The position numbers were made by a program, and so were the translations under genes. Source: Siphonodentalium dalli (Eukaryota > Mollusca > Scaphopoda > Gadilida > Siphonodentaliidae). From it: a stretch of DNA of 64,000 nucleotides. The notes under the pieces were generated by a model. That model did no database searches. It had not been told where the DNA came from and saw only the letters and a list, made by a program, of their open reading frames with translations. This document shows positions 47,195-59,639 of the stretch, in pieces. The stretch lies in the NCBI GenBank assembly GCA_032622095.1, contig CP136067.1, positions 52,307,899 through 52,371,898 of the forward strand. Reading direction: 5' to 3'. Position 1 is the first letter of the stretch, and every line of letters begins with the position of its first letter.

Positions 47195-49150
47195 TAATTC
47201 CGTAAAAAAATAATTTTCCCGTCATCTATATACATGTTGCACATATCCAATATGTGGGTAACAATACTTTGAAGTTTAAAATATCTACGATCAAAACTGT
47301 AGGAGGAGTTGATTACACCATGAAGGTACCCTCATACAGAAAATATAAAAACTGTTTTTCAAAGTCGAATTTCCAATTAAACAATCCAAACTTGAGTTAT
47401 CATCCGGAAACCAAAGGAAAAAAACAAGAAAAATTGAATTTTCTAAGTCGAAAAGCCCATAACTCTGAGAAAAATCATCGGATCATACTCAACTTCGAAC
47501 TTAACCTGTATTTTGATATCAATGACTCACAATAAAACGGAATTTTCAATTGAACTGTCCAAACTTGAGTTATCATCCGGAAACCAAAGAAAAAAGGAGA
47601 AAATTAAATTTTCTAAGTCGAAAAAAGTCCATAACTCTAGGAATAATCATCGGATCAAACTCAAATTCGAATTCAACATGTATCCTGATATGACTGATCC
47701 ACATAACAACGGTATTTGCAATTAAAGGATCCAAACTTGAGATATCATCCGGAAACCGAAAAAGAGAGAAATTTTCTAAGTAAAAAAAAAGTTGAAAAAA
47801 GGTTGAGACACCTACATACCAAGTTTCAATCAAATCGGATGATCATTACTGGAGTTATAACTCCGGACGGACGGGACGCATGGACGGACGGGGCTGATTA
47901 CAATAGTCCCCCAAAAATATTTTTTTCGGTGGACTAAAAGGGCCGTAACTTATATAAAAAATAATTGGACGGAATCTGTATTTTTACAGCTGGGAAAAAC
48001 ACATACCAACTTTGATTCAGATCAAATAATCAAAACTAGAGTTATCGATCGGAAACCAAAAATGTTAACGGACGGATGGCTCGACGGACGGACGGACGGA
48101 CGGACACTGATTACATAATACGATTTATTTTTTCAAAAGGACGTATACAAACTACAACAAACGACACGAAGTAGGCTAATTCAAGCTACACGAAACACGA
48201 CGATGACATCCAGGCTGAGAATAAAAAATATAAGCAGGAACATCAAGGTGATCACGATGAGAGGTTGAAGAAAGTAAAACATTTAACCCATATAAAGACA
48301 AAACATGGCCTATCCGTACCGCAAATGTATGACGATTGTGGCGAGAGCAATGGTGACGAAGAAGACACATCAGAAGCAGAATCAGGAAGATCTAGAAAGA
48401 AAATACCACGAAGTTAATAAGAGAACAAATACAACGCCACAAAAGCAAGGAAGCAAAAGAGCAAAGAAGACGAAATAACCAGACTACAGAACAAGAAGAC
48501 AATAGGTGAAAAGGAAGTTATTAACAATAAAAAATATGAATCAACAGATATAGGTATATTGATAATTTGCGGAAAAAAAGAGAAATTAAAGAAAACAGCA
48601 AACGAATTATGAGAAAGAGCTACGCTGTGCGTGGTAAGATACGCCCGGTGTGCTTTTATGAAATGTACACAAACAATGGCAGTGTAAATTGTAGTAACAT
48701 CAAATATTGAAAATTCTAATTCGAAAAGAGCCATAAGTCAGCAAAACATATTCGTACAAAACCGATAATCGAACTTGACATGTCGATTGTTCTGGAAAAC
48801 TCACATAACAGATTTGGTTCCGATAAAATAAACGAAACTAAAGTCATCCGGAAACGGGCGTATAAATATTGAATTTTCCAAGTTGAAAAAGGTGCATAAC
48901 TTCGACAAAAATAATCGGGCCGCACCCAAATTCGAACTTGACCTGCATTTTAGTATTTCTGAGCCACATACCAAGTTTATATTAGTTGTGATCCAATAAT
49001 CCAAACTCAAGTTATCATCCGGAAACCCAAATTCGAACTTGACCTGCAATTTGGTCTGGAAATCTCACATACAAACTTTAGATCCAATAAAATAACCTAA
49101 TCTAAAGTTATCATCTGGAAACCAAAACTGTTAACGGATGGACGGACAGA
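47195..49150 (+). repeat. Degenerate tandem field of ~170-bp repeats
   Basis: Blocks recur in loose tandem: 'ccaaacttgagttatcatcc', 'ggaaacc', 'ttttctaagtcgaaaa', 'cataactct', 'aattcgaacttgacctg'. Simple (GGAC)n runs lie at ~47868-47890 and 48066-48105. An unrelated purine-rich stretch, 48120-48700, interrupts the field. Open frames such as 47254-47535 follow the repeat and are not genes. Confidence 0.7.
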
Positions 49151-49740
49151 CAGACCGACAAACCAATCGCATAATAGGGCCGTTTTTCAAACGGGCGTAT
49201 AAAAAAGTTGCATCTTTTTGCAGCTATTCGACAACAGTACCAAATATGATTCCTATGAGGATAATATTTTTCAAAAATTTCAGAAAATATGTTGCCAAAA
49301 CATGCAAAGAAAATGCAATGCCTTCATATAAGGTGAAATATCCACATAAATGTCATAACATGGAACGAAGATTCTGAAAACCAGACTTATCAACCAGACA
49401 AAGTATTTGAATGTAAGCGCTGTAACGTTTTTGGATGTCAAATACCAGTTTATTCAAAATGAAATACCGTATTCAAGTTTCTAGAATTTGGCTTCCCGAT
49501 ATATTTCGAGGGAGATAATACATAATTGAATTTAAGGAAGGTAAGAAAAACCACAAAGTGGCAAGGGATTTAGCAAATGAAATCGAACAATATTTACATG
49601 GGAAAACAATAAAAGTCAGTCATCGGGCCTTTCAAGAAGAACCCGTTTAATTCCAATATGATTCTATCACCACTTAATTCAGTACCGGAAAGAGATTCAA
49701 TTGAAGGAGGATTATATTCGAGTTTTCCATCCAGACAATT
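49151..49740. other. No recognised feature
   Basis: AT-rich sequence with a short open frame at 49138-49377 that starts inside a GGAC-type run. I see no element ends. Confidence 0.4.
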
Positions 49741-50088
49741 CAGCCTGTTCTCCCGAAATTCCACACATTATAGAGTTAGGTAGATAATCTGCTTAGAATC
49801 GCCTCCATTTCAGTCGATAATGTGCTGAAAGTGAGGGGGGGGGGGGCGTTTTAGTCACATTATCAACTCATTATTAAGCAGATTATGTGCGGACAATGAC
49901 ACAAATAAGCCGACTCACGACTTTTGAGGTGTACGCTCTTTATCATGTGTTTTCACTGTGGCCAGCGCCATAAAACGTAATAACGGATATGACTACATTA
50001 TTTGTTTATTTCAGAATCAAATAATCACATTATGTACCTATTTCACAGTATAGGTCGATTATATGCGTATTTGTGCGAGCATGTGTTG
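49741..50088 (+). mobile_element. Family A element, outside the giant element
   Basis: CAGCCTGTTCTCCCG to GAGCATGTGTTG (348 bp). Flanks GACAATT (49734-49740) and AACAATT (50089-50095) agree at 6 of 7 positions. Poly-G at 49837-49846 is internal. It shows that family A is not confined to the giant element. Confidence 0.86.
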
Positions 50089-50095
50089 AACAATT

Positions 50096-51762
50096 CGGTT
50101 AATCATTTCATACCGAAAGATAAATATTTTAGTAATACCATCAACAGTAGTTATCCTTCAACTATATAGGCCGTTTGTTAAACATCTTATCTCAACAATG
50201 AATGGGAATCCTTCAGGTCTTGTATCTTTTCATCTGCTCATTTTCCTTGAACACCCATCCTGATGAATAATAAACCATTCCAATGTATACTATTAAAACT
50301 GAGTTGGACCATCCATGTAGTAAAGAAATGGTTTATAAATTGTCACTGTGTCTAATCAATACCATAGCATAGTCAGAAAAAACCACCAGCATATCACAAT
50401 AGTAGGGCCACTAAACCAAGGTTGGTTACATCCCATATCATAGTTTTGTTTCCGATGATGAATCAAGAAAACGGGATAAGAAACGTAACTCTAATATCTT
50501 ATTATCAGGACTTGTATCTCAATCGTGTAAAGTCGATCATGATATAATAGAGTTACCGCACCTTTACCACCCTTAATGGCGGATAAAGCGTGTATGAATA
50601 GAAAAATATATTGTCGAGTAATCTTCGCAAAAAGCTATCCGCGATCAATTGTTGGTACCCACCATAATATCGGATGTCAAAGCCACGGATAGATGCTGCA
50701 TTGAGATGTCAAAGATGCGGATTATATATTTCGCATTGTGAATGTTCCGGTCGGCAAATTAGCACTGATGCGGACTAAATACCAGTACTTGGATAACCAT
50801 CGGAGCGTTGCATCATATTTTCACTATCAGTCAAATGAAGGATGTGTGTCACGTATTCCAATGGATCGAATATTAACTATTGTAGTATGTAATATTTATT
50901 AATTCATACTCAATTACGAGTTATGCGAACAATGTCATTGACCCCTCTGTTGAAATGCATATTGATGGATTAGTACTAATGTTGATAAACTTACGAACAA
51001 CGAGGCTGTATGAGGACTATCACTTCGCAAATCTGAACAGTATGCTTCCCTCCGTCAATTTTAAGTTCCGTTCATATATTTCTGTACAGCATACTCATTG
51101 ACGAGCAGTTCCCTTTGGGAATGGCCAGATAATAAATTAAAAAACGACCTATGAACTTATTATATGATCGTCTCCCATCATAGGTCGTTTGTTGAACATT
51201 TCCCACAAATGAATAAGAATCATTGTGTCTTCTGCTCAATTTCCCTCTAAATGAAGAACATAACATTAAATCATTTTAACCATTTCCTTTCATTTGCTTA
51301 AACAATTGGGCTCCGTTCCCTGTTTCAATTTGGCACCGTGGGTGTATGCTAGCGCCCGGGACGCAACATCTTCTTGATATGAACTTTCCGAAACATTTCA
51401 ACAATTCTTTCCAACAGTCTCTTTAACATTACCGGGGGTTTAGAAAGCATAATTAAGATAAAATGGACAGCACGCACAGGTTGGGGTAACAGCACGCACA
51501 GGTTGGGGTAACGAATGGTTATCATAATCTTCAAAATAGTAATCTTTGATAAAAGAGATAAACTTCTTAAAATATTAACAGACAAGCATAATCGTGCTAT
51601 GGCTAATTCAAAAATCAATGACAATTTGTTCACACATATCGATAAAATGAGACAGTATTTTATGTAATTAATACTCATACTGATCCAGTGAGTCCCATAT
51701 TATTAACACGAGCACTTAATGTCAACACCAGCAAGGTGTTAATTTTTGTTTTGTTGAAATTG
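50096..51762. other. Mostly unassigned; one ~110-bp diverged direct repeat
   Basis: 50165-50285 and 51178-51290 are related ('ataggccgtttgttaaacat' against 'ataggtcgtttgttgaacat'). A 21-bp unit 'cagcacgcacaggttggggta' begins twice, near 51469 and 51490. A 109-codon minus-strand frame (51349-51678) overlaps the latter and has no motif that I recognise. Confidence 0.5.
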
Positions 51763-51906
51763 CAGTAATGCCCTAAATAATCGACTCCTTAACCACAGCA
51801 TAATTATGGGTAACTTTTCAGGATTTAGTCGGAATTCCGACTAAATCCTGAAAAGTTACCCATAATTATGCTGTGGTTAAGGAGTCGTTTATTTAGGGGT
51901 TCACTG
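51763..51906. mobile_element. 144-bp near-perfect hairpin MITE
   Basis: Two 72-nt arms meet at GGAATTCC (51831-51838) and differ at only four positions, all in the outer ~20 nt. Ends read CAGTAATGCCCTAAATAA and CAGTGAACCCCTAAATAA inward, reminiscent of mariner-type ends. The right flank begins TA but the left flank is TG, so no duplication is proven. Confidence 0.8.
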
Positions 51907-52556
51907 TAGACACACAAGAACGCTAGTCATATCGATCCCGGAAATTGCAACGCAACTGCAGACTATTCCAGGTTCTCCTGCACCAGCATTGCAGGGAAGA
52001 CGTGATGCAAGTGGCTTGACGAGTAGCTTGTAATTTTGTGGCCGGGGCCGCTGCTATATACGTGCGGTTATTTTTCATTTGAGAGAGATTGTTTAGAATT
52101 CTTAGCAAATATAATGAACGTGACATACATAGCTCTGAAATATTAAAAAACGTGTTCAAACAAATTGCTTCTCAAATCAATAGAGGGTTACAAACAACAT
52201 CCTAATAATGCTCAGTGTTTGAGGCATGTAGAGAGGCTAATATATCAACAGATACCTTTTGGAAATGTAACTAATGAGAAAACTGATTGCCTTGCTGATA
52301 TCCCCCAACAAAACTAACTTTTAAAACGCGTTTTAAATGAAATATATGTATGAGTAACAGCCAATGTTTATCTTGCGCTCTTAGGGAATACTGGAGTTTT
52401 AAATTGAAATGTCGAACTTCGCCAGTCAAACAACATACTGAAATATTTCATAAGGTGTGTGGGGAGATCATGTCAAATGATAGCTGAACCTATGATATAT
52501 TAATAAATTCCTCATTCAACCGAGTGTGCATTGTTACGCATGAGTAGCGGTCTCGT
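51907..52556. other. No recognised feature
   Basis: Short open frames only (for example 51923-52159 minus). No motif recognised. Confidence 0.4.
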
Positions 52557-52560
52557 TTAA

Positions 52561-52948
52561 CCCTTTACCCAACAGAAGGGCCCTGTGCCAATGCATTCTC
52601 TTATATATGCGAGTCGACCATAGGTCGCCTCGCATATATAAGAGAATGCATTGGCTTAACACATTAAAAATTATAAAAATAAGAATGTAAGAAAAAATGG
52701 TAAAAAGTGTTAAACAAATATTTTTTTTAGGCCAATGCATTCTCTTATATATGCGAGGCGACCTATGGTCGACTCGCATATATAAGAGAATGCATTGGCA
52801 CAGGGCATAACTGTAACCATCACAATGTGGTCAATGAGCCGGTTCCAATGATATCCATATTTGTATGGTTCTATTGAGACAGACCAAAGATATTTTAGGC
52901 TGTTGAAGCTTTATTTGGCCGGTTTTGGCCGTTTTGTTGGGTAAAGGG
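52561..52948. mobile_element. piggyBac-like TTAA MITE with nested palindromes (388 bp)
   Basis: TTAA at 52557-52560 and 52949-52952. Ends CCCTTTACCCAACA and TGTTGGGTAAAGGG are perfect inverted repeats; TTAA plus CCC... is classic for piggyBac. Inside are two hairpins, 52588-52654 and 52731-52799, that are also inverted copies of each other (outer frame GCCCTGTGCC ... GGCACAGGGC). No protein is encoded. Confidence 0.88.
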
Positions 52949-52952
52949 TTAA

Positions 52953-53893
52953 TACTGACTAAATGTGTCTCGGAGACTCGAAACAGATGTGGAATATTTC
53001 ACGAGCTTCGTGTAGAAATTGAACGGCTATATCACTACTGATAATAATGTACAACCGCGGTCATAGACTCGAGTCTGGACAGTGTTTGACGTTGATTTTC
53101 AACACAAACTTTCCAAATATTGCAAACGTACCTCAAAAACAGTTTCATGACCTATATCGATTAAGTGAATGTCATCCCACCAAGTTGATAATGAACACGA
53201 CCTTTAGGGTGACCTGAACACCCAGAGTGTGAATGGAGTGACAAAAAAGATGTAAATGGTGCTAAATTGTTTCTGCATGCTATGTTAATCGGTACCAGAC
53301 AACAGGAAGATCTGGTCAAATTCGTGTGGTCTACGAAAGTAAGCGAATGTGACACACTTCCAGATGAGGTATATTGCTATTTTGTAGTTGACCATATATT
53401 TGTATATGTAGTTGCACTTTGCTATTTTTATGTATATATCAGTAATCCAGTAATCATCAAGTGCTCATGAAGAAGCATTTTTAGACAGGACTGGTCAGTC
53501 TTGAGCCCAGGGTGGCAAGCAACATTGTTCTGACATCCAGATAAGTATTTATTTGTGCAATATTTTTGGTGTATGATAATCAAATATTGAAAAATGAGCA
53601 TATTTACATCCTTAGGAGAGGCGTGGCAAAATGTGCCTTCTTCCTGCCGCCTATATCTGTAAATGGAACTCCAATAACATAATAACAAAACGACAACGTG
53701 AAATGGAGTAACATTTTGATGCAAGATACAACCGGAAAAATATCGGGTATCCAAACTACTTTAATTACGTGTATATATGATGTTATGTGTAATGGCTGAA
53801 CCATGAGCTCGGCTTAATATTAGTATATCATAGGCGAAGTATTGTGATTTATATAGGACCAAAGTCAGGGCCTTTTAATGTCGCTTTTCATTG
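52953..53893. other. No recognised gene
   Basis: Short frames on both strands. The segment 53545-53645 loosely resembles 61555-61650 ('tatttgtgcaat', 'cttcttcctgccgcc' against 'tatttgcacaat', 'cttcctgctgccc'), possibly a shared retrotransposon tail. Confidence 0.4.
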
Positions 53894-54267
53894 CAACATA
53901 TCCTCTCGCAAATACGCACACAATCGACCTATGAGTAATTTTTTTTTTTACCTATGAGTAATAGGCACATATTGTGATTATTCGATTCTGAAGTAAGCAC
54001 ACAATGGAGTCATGGCCGTTATTTCGTTTTATCGCGCGGGCTACAGTGAAAACACATGTTCAAGAGCGTACACCCCTGAATGTCGTGGGTTGGCTTATGT
54101 GTGTCATTGTCCGCACATAATCTTCTACTTATGGTCGATAAGGTGACTAAAACACTCCCAAATTCAGCACATTATTTACTCAAAATGAGGCGATTCTAGC
54201 CATATTATCTACCTAAAACAAGTTATATTAGAAACAGATAATATGCTGATTTTTCGGAAAACAGGCG
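53894..54267 (-). mobile_element. Family A element (minus strand), diverged
   Basis: Low-coordinate end CAACATATCCTCTCGC, high-coordinate end GGAAAACAGGCGG. The core GCGCGGGCTACAGTGAAAAC is present. A short duplication ('acctatgagtaat') lies at 53927-53962. No target duplication is recognisable. Confidence 0.8.
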
Positions 54268-54533
54268 GAACTACGGGTCCACCACTACAGTTTTCAACCA
54301 CAATAAACATAAACAAAACTGTCAGTTTGGTACAACTATTTATTACATAATATAAACTACGAACATCAAATACTTAAAAGTGAAGATAGTTGTATGATGT
54401 GGAGATGGGAACGGGGAGTATTTTACTGAAATTAACCATTGTATTCTTGGCGCTGTGGGAGCTCTCCCATTGAGATACAGACGGAGAAGCTTGTCCACTA
54501 CATCATGTTATTCTTAAAATGGCATCATATTGA

Positions 54534-54595
54534 TTATCTACCTAAACAAGTTCTTTACAAGCAGATAATGTACGAGTTTTCGGGAGAACAGGCTG
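54534..54595 (-). mobile_element. Family A end fragment (minus)
   Basis: TTATCTACCTAAACAAGTTC to GGGAGAACAGGCTG: only the last ~62 bp of the element. Confidence 0.75.
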
Positions 54596-54709
54596 TTCAT
54601 ACTCATCACAAAGACAAGTTGTCATATCATTCAGCCAAAATGCAAGGTGAACATATTAGGCTTTTTAATAACATCAGTAGCTGTACAATCTCGACAAAAG
54701 GTACAGCAG

Positions 54710-54775
54710 TAGCCTGTTCTCCCCAAAACCAGCACATTATCTGCTTATAACAGAACTTGTTTTATGTAGATTATT
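54710..54775 (+). mobile_element. Family A end fragment (plus)
   Basis: TAGCCTGTTCTCCCC to ATGTAGATTATTCC: the same element end as 54534-54595 but inverted, 114 bp away. Confidence 0.75.
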
Positions 54776-55570
54776 CCATTTTAATATTATTCGACTTGAA
54801 GTCATTACTGGTGGGATGTAATAACAAGTATTTACTTTTTGGTGCATTAATTGCTAATGTGTTGCTACAGCACCAATCATAAACTTTAATCAATTCCGAA
54901 TTATCTTACTGCTCATTTTGCCGATGGTCGTGGCCGGAAATATGAATAGATAGATTTATTTCCTCAAGCCATCAGATAATGGCGCGGAGAAACTAAACAA
55001 TTATCGGTCCACATTGTGAGAAGGAACAACATACAAATGATTTTTTTTAAATTAGACACGAAAACGACATGAGTTAGCTATGCGGATATGTTTCTGAGTT
55101 CTTTACATACATATTGTATGAATCTACATAATTTCCTGTTAATTGACATTTTAGTATTTGAAAGTAAAATTCTGAGTTTAGACATGCTCGGGCATTGTCG
55201 ATATGCTCGATGTATCAGCCTGTCCCTTTCTTTGTCAAAATGGGCACTGGAGTATATAATGATATTCGTCTCCTAAACGGTCATCTTGGCACAATAAACA
55301 AACTCGGTTATTTCTAGCTGTGTCATTCCACCGACCGGTTTTTATAGGCAAAGGGTGATTATTTGTTCTAAATCGGATTAGAGTTATTACACACGAATTA
55401 TCGCACTTAGATAATTAGGTAGCTTTCTTTTTCAAATTCCCGTTTCAGAAGTTTGTACAAATTTTCTCTGTCTATACACGCATGCCATTCCTGGATATAT
55501 TGGTCTTTTAACTTTTTTAATATCTATTTCGAGATTTTGAATTAGCCAGATGTACGACATCCCACAGTTA
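54776..55570. other. No recognised feature
   Basis: AT-rich sequence, short frames only. Confidence 0.4.
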
Positions 55571-55574
55571 TTAA

Positions 55575-56078
55575 AGGCACGTGAGGCCTTAGTTGTCGAA
55601 AATATTCATATTTGTTCTAATCACCGTAAACAGAAAAACATTAAAACGCATACAGTTTCGTTCATATATACCATGACCATAACGTAAACAGCATGTTATC
55701 ATAAAGACCTACTATATTTTACCTAAGCAAGAGCCTGATTGTGTTACAGAAGACAGCACAATGCTACTGGCTAATCACACACAAATGGCATAAACGCTCT
55801 TTATTAGTTCGGAATAGTTCCATATCAGGAATTCACCAACAAAGAACGCTCTTTATGTTTACAATCATAATATAAACAAAAACCAGAAAAGTTACTTTTT
55901 ATGCTTTTGTTTACATAACAATGGTCAAACATTTGACAATAACATACTGTTTATGCGATATTTCTTATTTGTATACGGGCAAAGTCTGTCTACATTTTGA
56001 TGTTCTTTCTGTTTGTGGCGGTTTTTGACGGGTGGAAATATTTTCACAGGATACCCACCGCCAAGGCCAACCGTACCT
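55575..56078 (+). mobile_element. TTAA element family i, intact copy (504 bp)
   Basis: TTAA at 55571-55574 and 56079-56082. Ends AGGCACGTGAGGCCTTAG and (inverted) AGGTACGGTTGGCCTTGG agree at 13 of 18. The left 313 bp match 5348-5660 and the right 190 bp match 46998-47190, giving the pre-insertion sequence of the giant element's target. Motif AACGCTCTTTAT occurs twice (near 55793 and 55847) around a GATATGG-type block. Confidence 0.88.
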
Positions 56079-56082
56079 TTAA

Positions 56083-56730
56083 GTGTACTTTTGCTACTTT
56101 TATCCAGGAAGAATTCTTCATGTAGAGTGCACATAAGTCTATATATCTTGTGACTGAATGTACTTCCTTGTTTATTCACCAACTTGGCCCAAAATTTAAA
56201 CATGCGAATTTGTATAAAGAGTGCTACAGTCGAATATCAGGTCTTTTTGTTGTTGTTTTCAGCAACAGGATTTAACTGGTGTTTTGAGGGGTGCGTTGTC
56301 GAGTGGGTTTCTGACATCTCTGAAGCCGAATTGTTTGTTATGTAGTGTATCAAATTGTGTTAGGAATGAATTTAGACCTCTTTTTGTTGAAAAAGTGGGC
56401 AAGATGCTTATTGGTCTGTTGTTTTCGATATTTTAGCACGTACTATTTTTGTAGGCCTATATGGGAACAACTTTAGAAATATTCAATTTGTTGGCACTAT
56501 TCCCTGTTTCAATGATAAGTGTATTATAAGTGCGTAAGCCGTTTCGTTGACAGTAATTTCAGCCGTTTATGTTTCAGAGAGAAAGAAGCTATTTTATTCA
56601 TCTCGGTCATATAGTAATGAATGTTTTCTATCTTGGCCGCGGTATTCTGACCAACTGTGGCGAAGAATTCGCCACATGATCGTGTAATTGCAGCCTCATC
56701 TGAATATGTTTTATTTAGAAAGGTGACATT
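56083..56730. other. No recognised gene
   Basis: A 71-codon plus-strand frame at 56221-56436 has no motif that I recognise. The surroundings are AT-rich. Confidence 0.4.
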
Positions 56731-56734
56731 TTAA

Positions 56735-57124
56735 AGCCACATGGCGGTTTGCGCTCCAAAATACGAATAATATTATTCGCTTTTGAATTTTTCCCGGTAT
56801 CGAAATAAGTCAATGACGCATTGAAGTAATGCAAAATGCAACTATGAACAATGTGTTTGCCCCCCCCCCCCCAAAACCATATGCACGACATGGAACAAAA
56901 AAGAACGTTCCGTGTTATTCTATTCCTGATATGGTAGCGCAACAAAGAGCGTTTATTACAGTTTCGAAAATTGAAAACGTCTGGAAAATGGTTGTGACTT
57001 TGGCAATTGTCTTTCAAAGCATATGAAGCCGGCATACCAATATTTACTGTATTTATCGACTTATCGAATCTGTCCCTCCAAACTACGTAGACGGAATTTG
57101 GAGATTCGAATGAGCCATGTCCGT
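56735..57124 (+). mobile_element. TTAA element family iii (390 bp)
   Basis: TTAA at 56731-56734 and 57125-57128. Ends AGCCACATGGCGG and, inverted, ACGGACATGGCTC share ACATGGC. It matches 1497-1901 along most of its length. It contains ATTCCTGATATGG and CAAAGAGCGTTTA (near 56922 and 56943), also seen in family i. Poly-C at 56862-56872. Confidence 0.8.
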
Positions 57125-57128
57125 TTAA

Positions 57129-58218
57129 TGGAGTTTATGCGGGGAAGATGATACTTTATGGTCCATGTTCTCCTCGTTTTATTCTTGCTTTCTCAAAGTT
57201 TTGATTGGTAGTAATCAGTTTTGTTCTTCTTGTTCACTTGGTTGAATATTGTGCAAAGAACTTTATAATTGTCTGTATTTTCTTTTGTTGGGTGAGAAAG
57301 CTTTTGAATGAATAGTGTTGTTATTCAGAGAAGATTGCAATAAGCCGTATATCACCCATGGTTCTCTTTTGATATATTTTTGTTCCTCTGATCGAGGTAT
57401 TTAAGTGCAAACGCTTGTTTATATGCTGAAATGTATTGTTCTGTAAAGTTATTGTAGGCTTGATCAGCAGTTGAGCAACTAAAACTGAGTCTAATGATAA
57501 GCGGAAAAATATGAATTTAGTCATGTTTTTCTCATTAATGACCCGAATGGTTACTAGTGGTTCGGTCTGTTAATATTATTTTGATTACATTCATTATCAA
57601 TATAAAAGGGTTCAAAATGATCGCGCAGCAAATGCGGCTTAGATGTGTTCTGCGTTTACACTTGTAAGTTTCCGTTGAACTCAGGGTATGTTTTAGTCGC
57701 GTATTTAAAAAAAAATAACTACATAATTAAGCGATGCAAATCAGTCCAAAACTGACCTAAACCGAAAAAGTGTTCCAGTTGTGCTATACCGTCATTGCAA
57801 ACGGCCGAATTTACCGAACTGAAACGCCGGATCCTTACCAGGAAAACTGAAATGTAGCTAATATAGCCAGAACTAGCTATTATTGCTCGTTCTGGCAATA
57901 GCTCGTTTTGCACGGAATATCATATCAAATCACAGTTCAGTTGATTTCCGGACTGCCAGAGTCACATTTATACTTGGCCTGTAGCAATGGTAGGTTTGGA
58001 AATTTCCTGAACACGCACACAATTGCACAAAATATGAGCCAAAGATAACTGTTGGGACTAAAACACTAGAAAATTTAGATATTATAAAATTTGAACGAAA
58101 CCTTGCACTTTTGGGAGTCAGCAAGCCGACGTTTTTAGTTTTCCAAGATATTCTTTCAGGCAACTTGCATTTAGTTTACTGAAAACATATTAATATATGC
58201 GTCCTTTCTCGTGTCTAC
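57129..58218. other. No recognised feature
   Basis: AT-rich, short frames on the minus strand without motifs. Confidence 0.4.
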
Positions 58219-58826
58219 TAGACACTTAGGTTTGTTTGTTTGGTTAGGATTTTACGTCGTTTAGCCGTTAGGCCACATCACGACTGAGAAAACTGAATCA
58301 GAATTATAGACGTAATAGACGTAACAGTGAATTGGACTAAAATAAAACTAAATTTGGGTATATATACAAATAAAACCACCCAAAATCAGAGCGAGAGAGC
58401 TCAATTGGGATCAGAACCATTAAGAAACTGACCACTGTGCAAACACATATAAAACAGAATATAAAAAAGACAGAATACTGCTTTGAGAACAGCCAAGTTA
58501 TAACACCTGCATAAAATTAATAAGCAAAATTAAATAATTTGATTTAACAAGACTGTGACAGACCATAATATTTTAAGTGGCTGTCAAAGAAGCATCCTGA
58601 TTGATTGATAAGATATTTATAATATCTGTTGAATCTGAATCAATTCATCAAGTTGACAATCGAGTGGTAGATTAGTCAGGCGATCCTGCGCCCACTCGTC
58701 AGCCGCAATCCACTCACCATGCAAGGTGCCCCCCCTCCTTCCAAGTGGACAGTTTATCCTTAAGCATCGTAGTGAGAGTCGAAACTTTTGACAGATTTCT
58801 GTTTTGGAACAATGGAATCAACTCCC

Positions 58827-59639
58827 TCAGTTGGTTTTGTAGCAAATTGTAAATATAACTACAGGAGCTGTATCCATTGCCTGTGAGACAGGTTCTGGAA
58901 CAGGTATACTATTCTCTTGAACTTGGGTTGCTAGTGAGATACCGACGAGTTTTGTTCGACTCTCAGTCTGTCTGATTGCCGGCATCAACATACTTTTTTC
59001 TAGAAACGGCAGCTGAGTATGTGACTTGAGCAATATATGGTCTGGTACCAACTATTTTGTTACATCTATATACGATAAATGTTTTTCAGCCTTACATATT
59101 TGTATCTTGAATTCGTAGTCCCATATGGGACATGAACGATCCATTGCAGCATGTGAACCTTGACAATTCAGACATGTTTTAGGATTTGTACAATCCTTAT
59201 GATCATGACCAGAAACAACATCATGCACAAATGGTTTCTTTAATTCTACAATGTTCCTGACCATGTCCATAGCCCTGGTATTTAAAACATCGTAATGGAT
59301 TTGGAACATAGGTACTTATATCTACCTTCATATACCCAACCTTCAATGTCGGTGGATGTTCGCACCGATTGAAGGTAAGAAGATAACTATTCAGAGGAAC
59401 TCGAATACCATTTTAAACTATTCTGTAACTCCCCGTGGTGCCAACATCTCCGATTCCGAACAATCAGCTATATCGCTGGGCCGCAACACAGCTCTGATAT
59501 TATTCAATGTATTGTGAGGAGTAACCAACACAGGTGTCTGTGCAATAGTTAACTGCAGCAGAGCATCAGATTGAACTTTCTTTGAACATTCAATAAGAGA
59601 GAGAGCCACCGTTTGGCCCAGTCCTGATTGATTTAACAT
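58827..59639 (-). pseudogene. LINE ORF1 (gag-like, zinc-knuckle) remnant
   Basis: ORF1 products of I/Jockey-group LINEs bind element RNA through CCHC knuckles. Three frames are chained here by frameshifts. 59418-59639 has VTPHNTLNNIRAVLRPSD followed by CSESEM, typical of the stretch before the knuckles. 59052-59309 has GHDHKDC and then CLNCQGSHAAMDRSC (CX2CX3HX6C; residues 46, 49, 53, 60). The first knuckle has lost its leading CxxC. 58827-59051 is the tail. Not functional as it stands. Confidence 0.75.

Noticed and set aside
47254-47937. Series of 70-93-codon frames right of the giant element
   Set aside because: They track the degenerate ~170-bp repeat and have the same motifs in different frames.
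17617-50088. Helitron origin for family A (no obvious inverted repeat at first sight)
   Set aside because: The ends do form an imperfect inverted repeat (CAGCCTGTTCTC / CAACATATCCTC, differing mostly by transitions) and flanks show 7-bp duplications, which Helitrons do not make.
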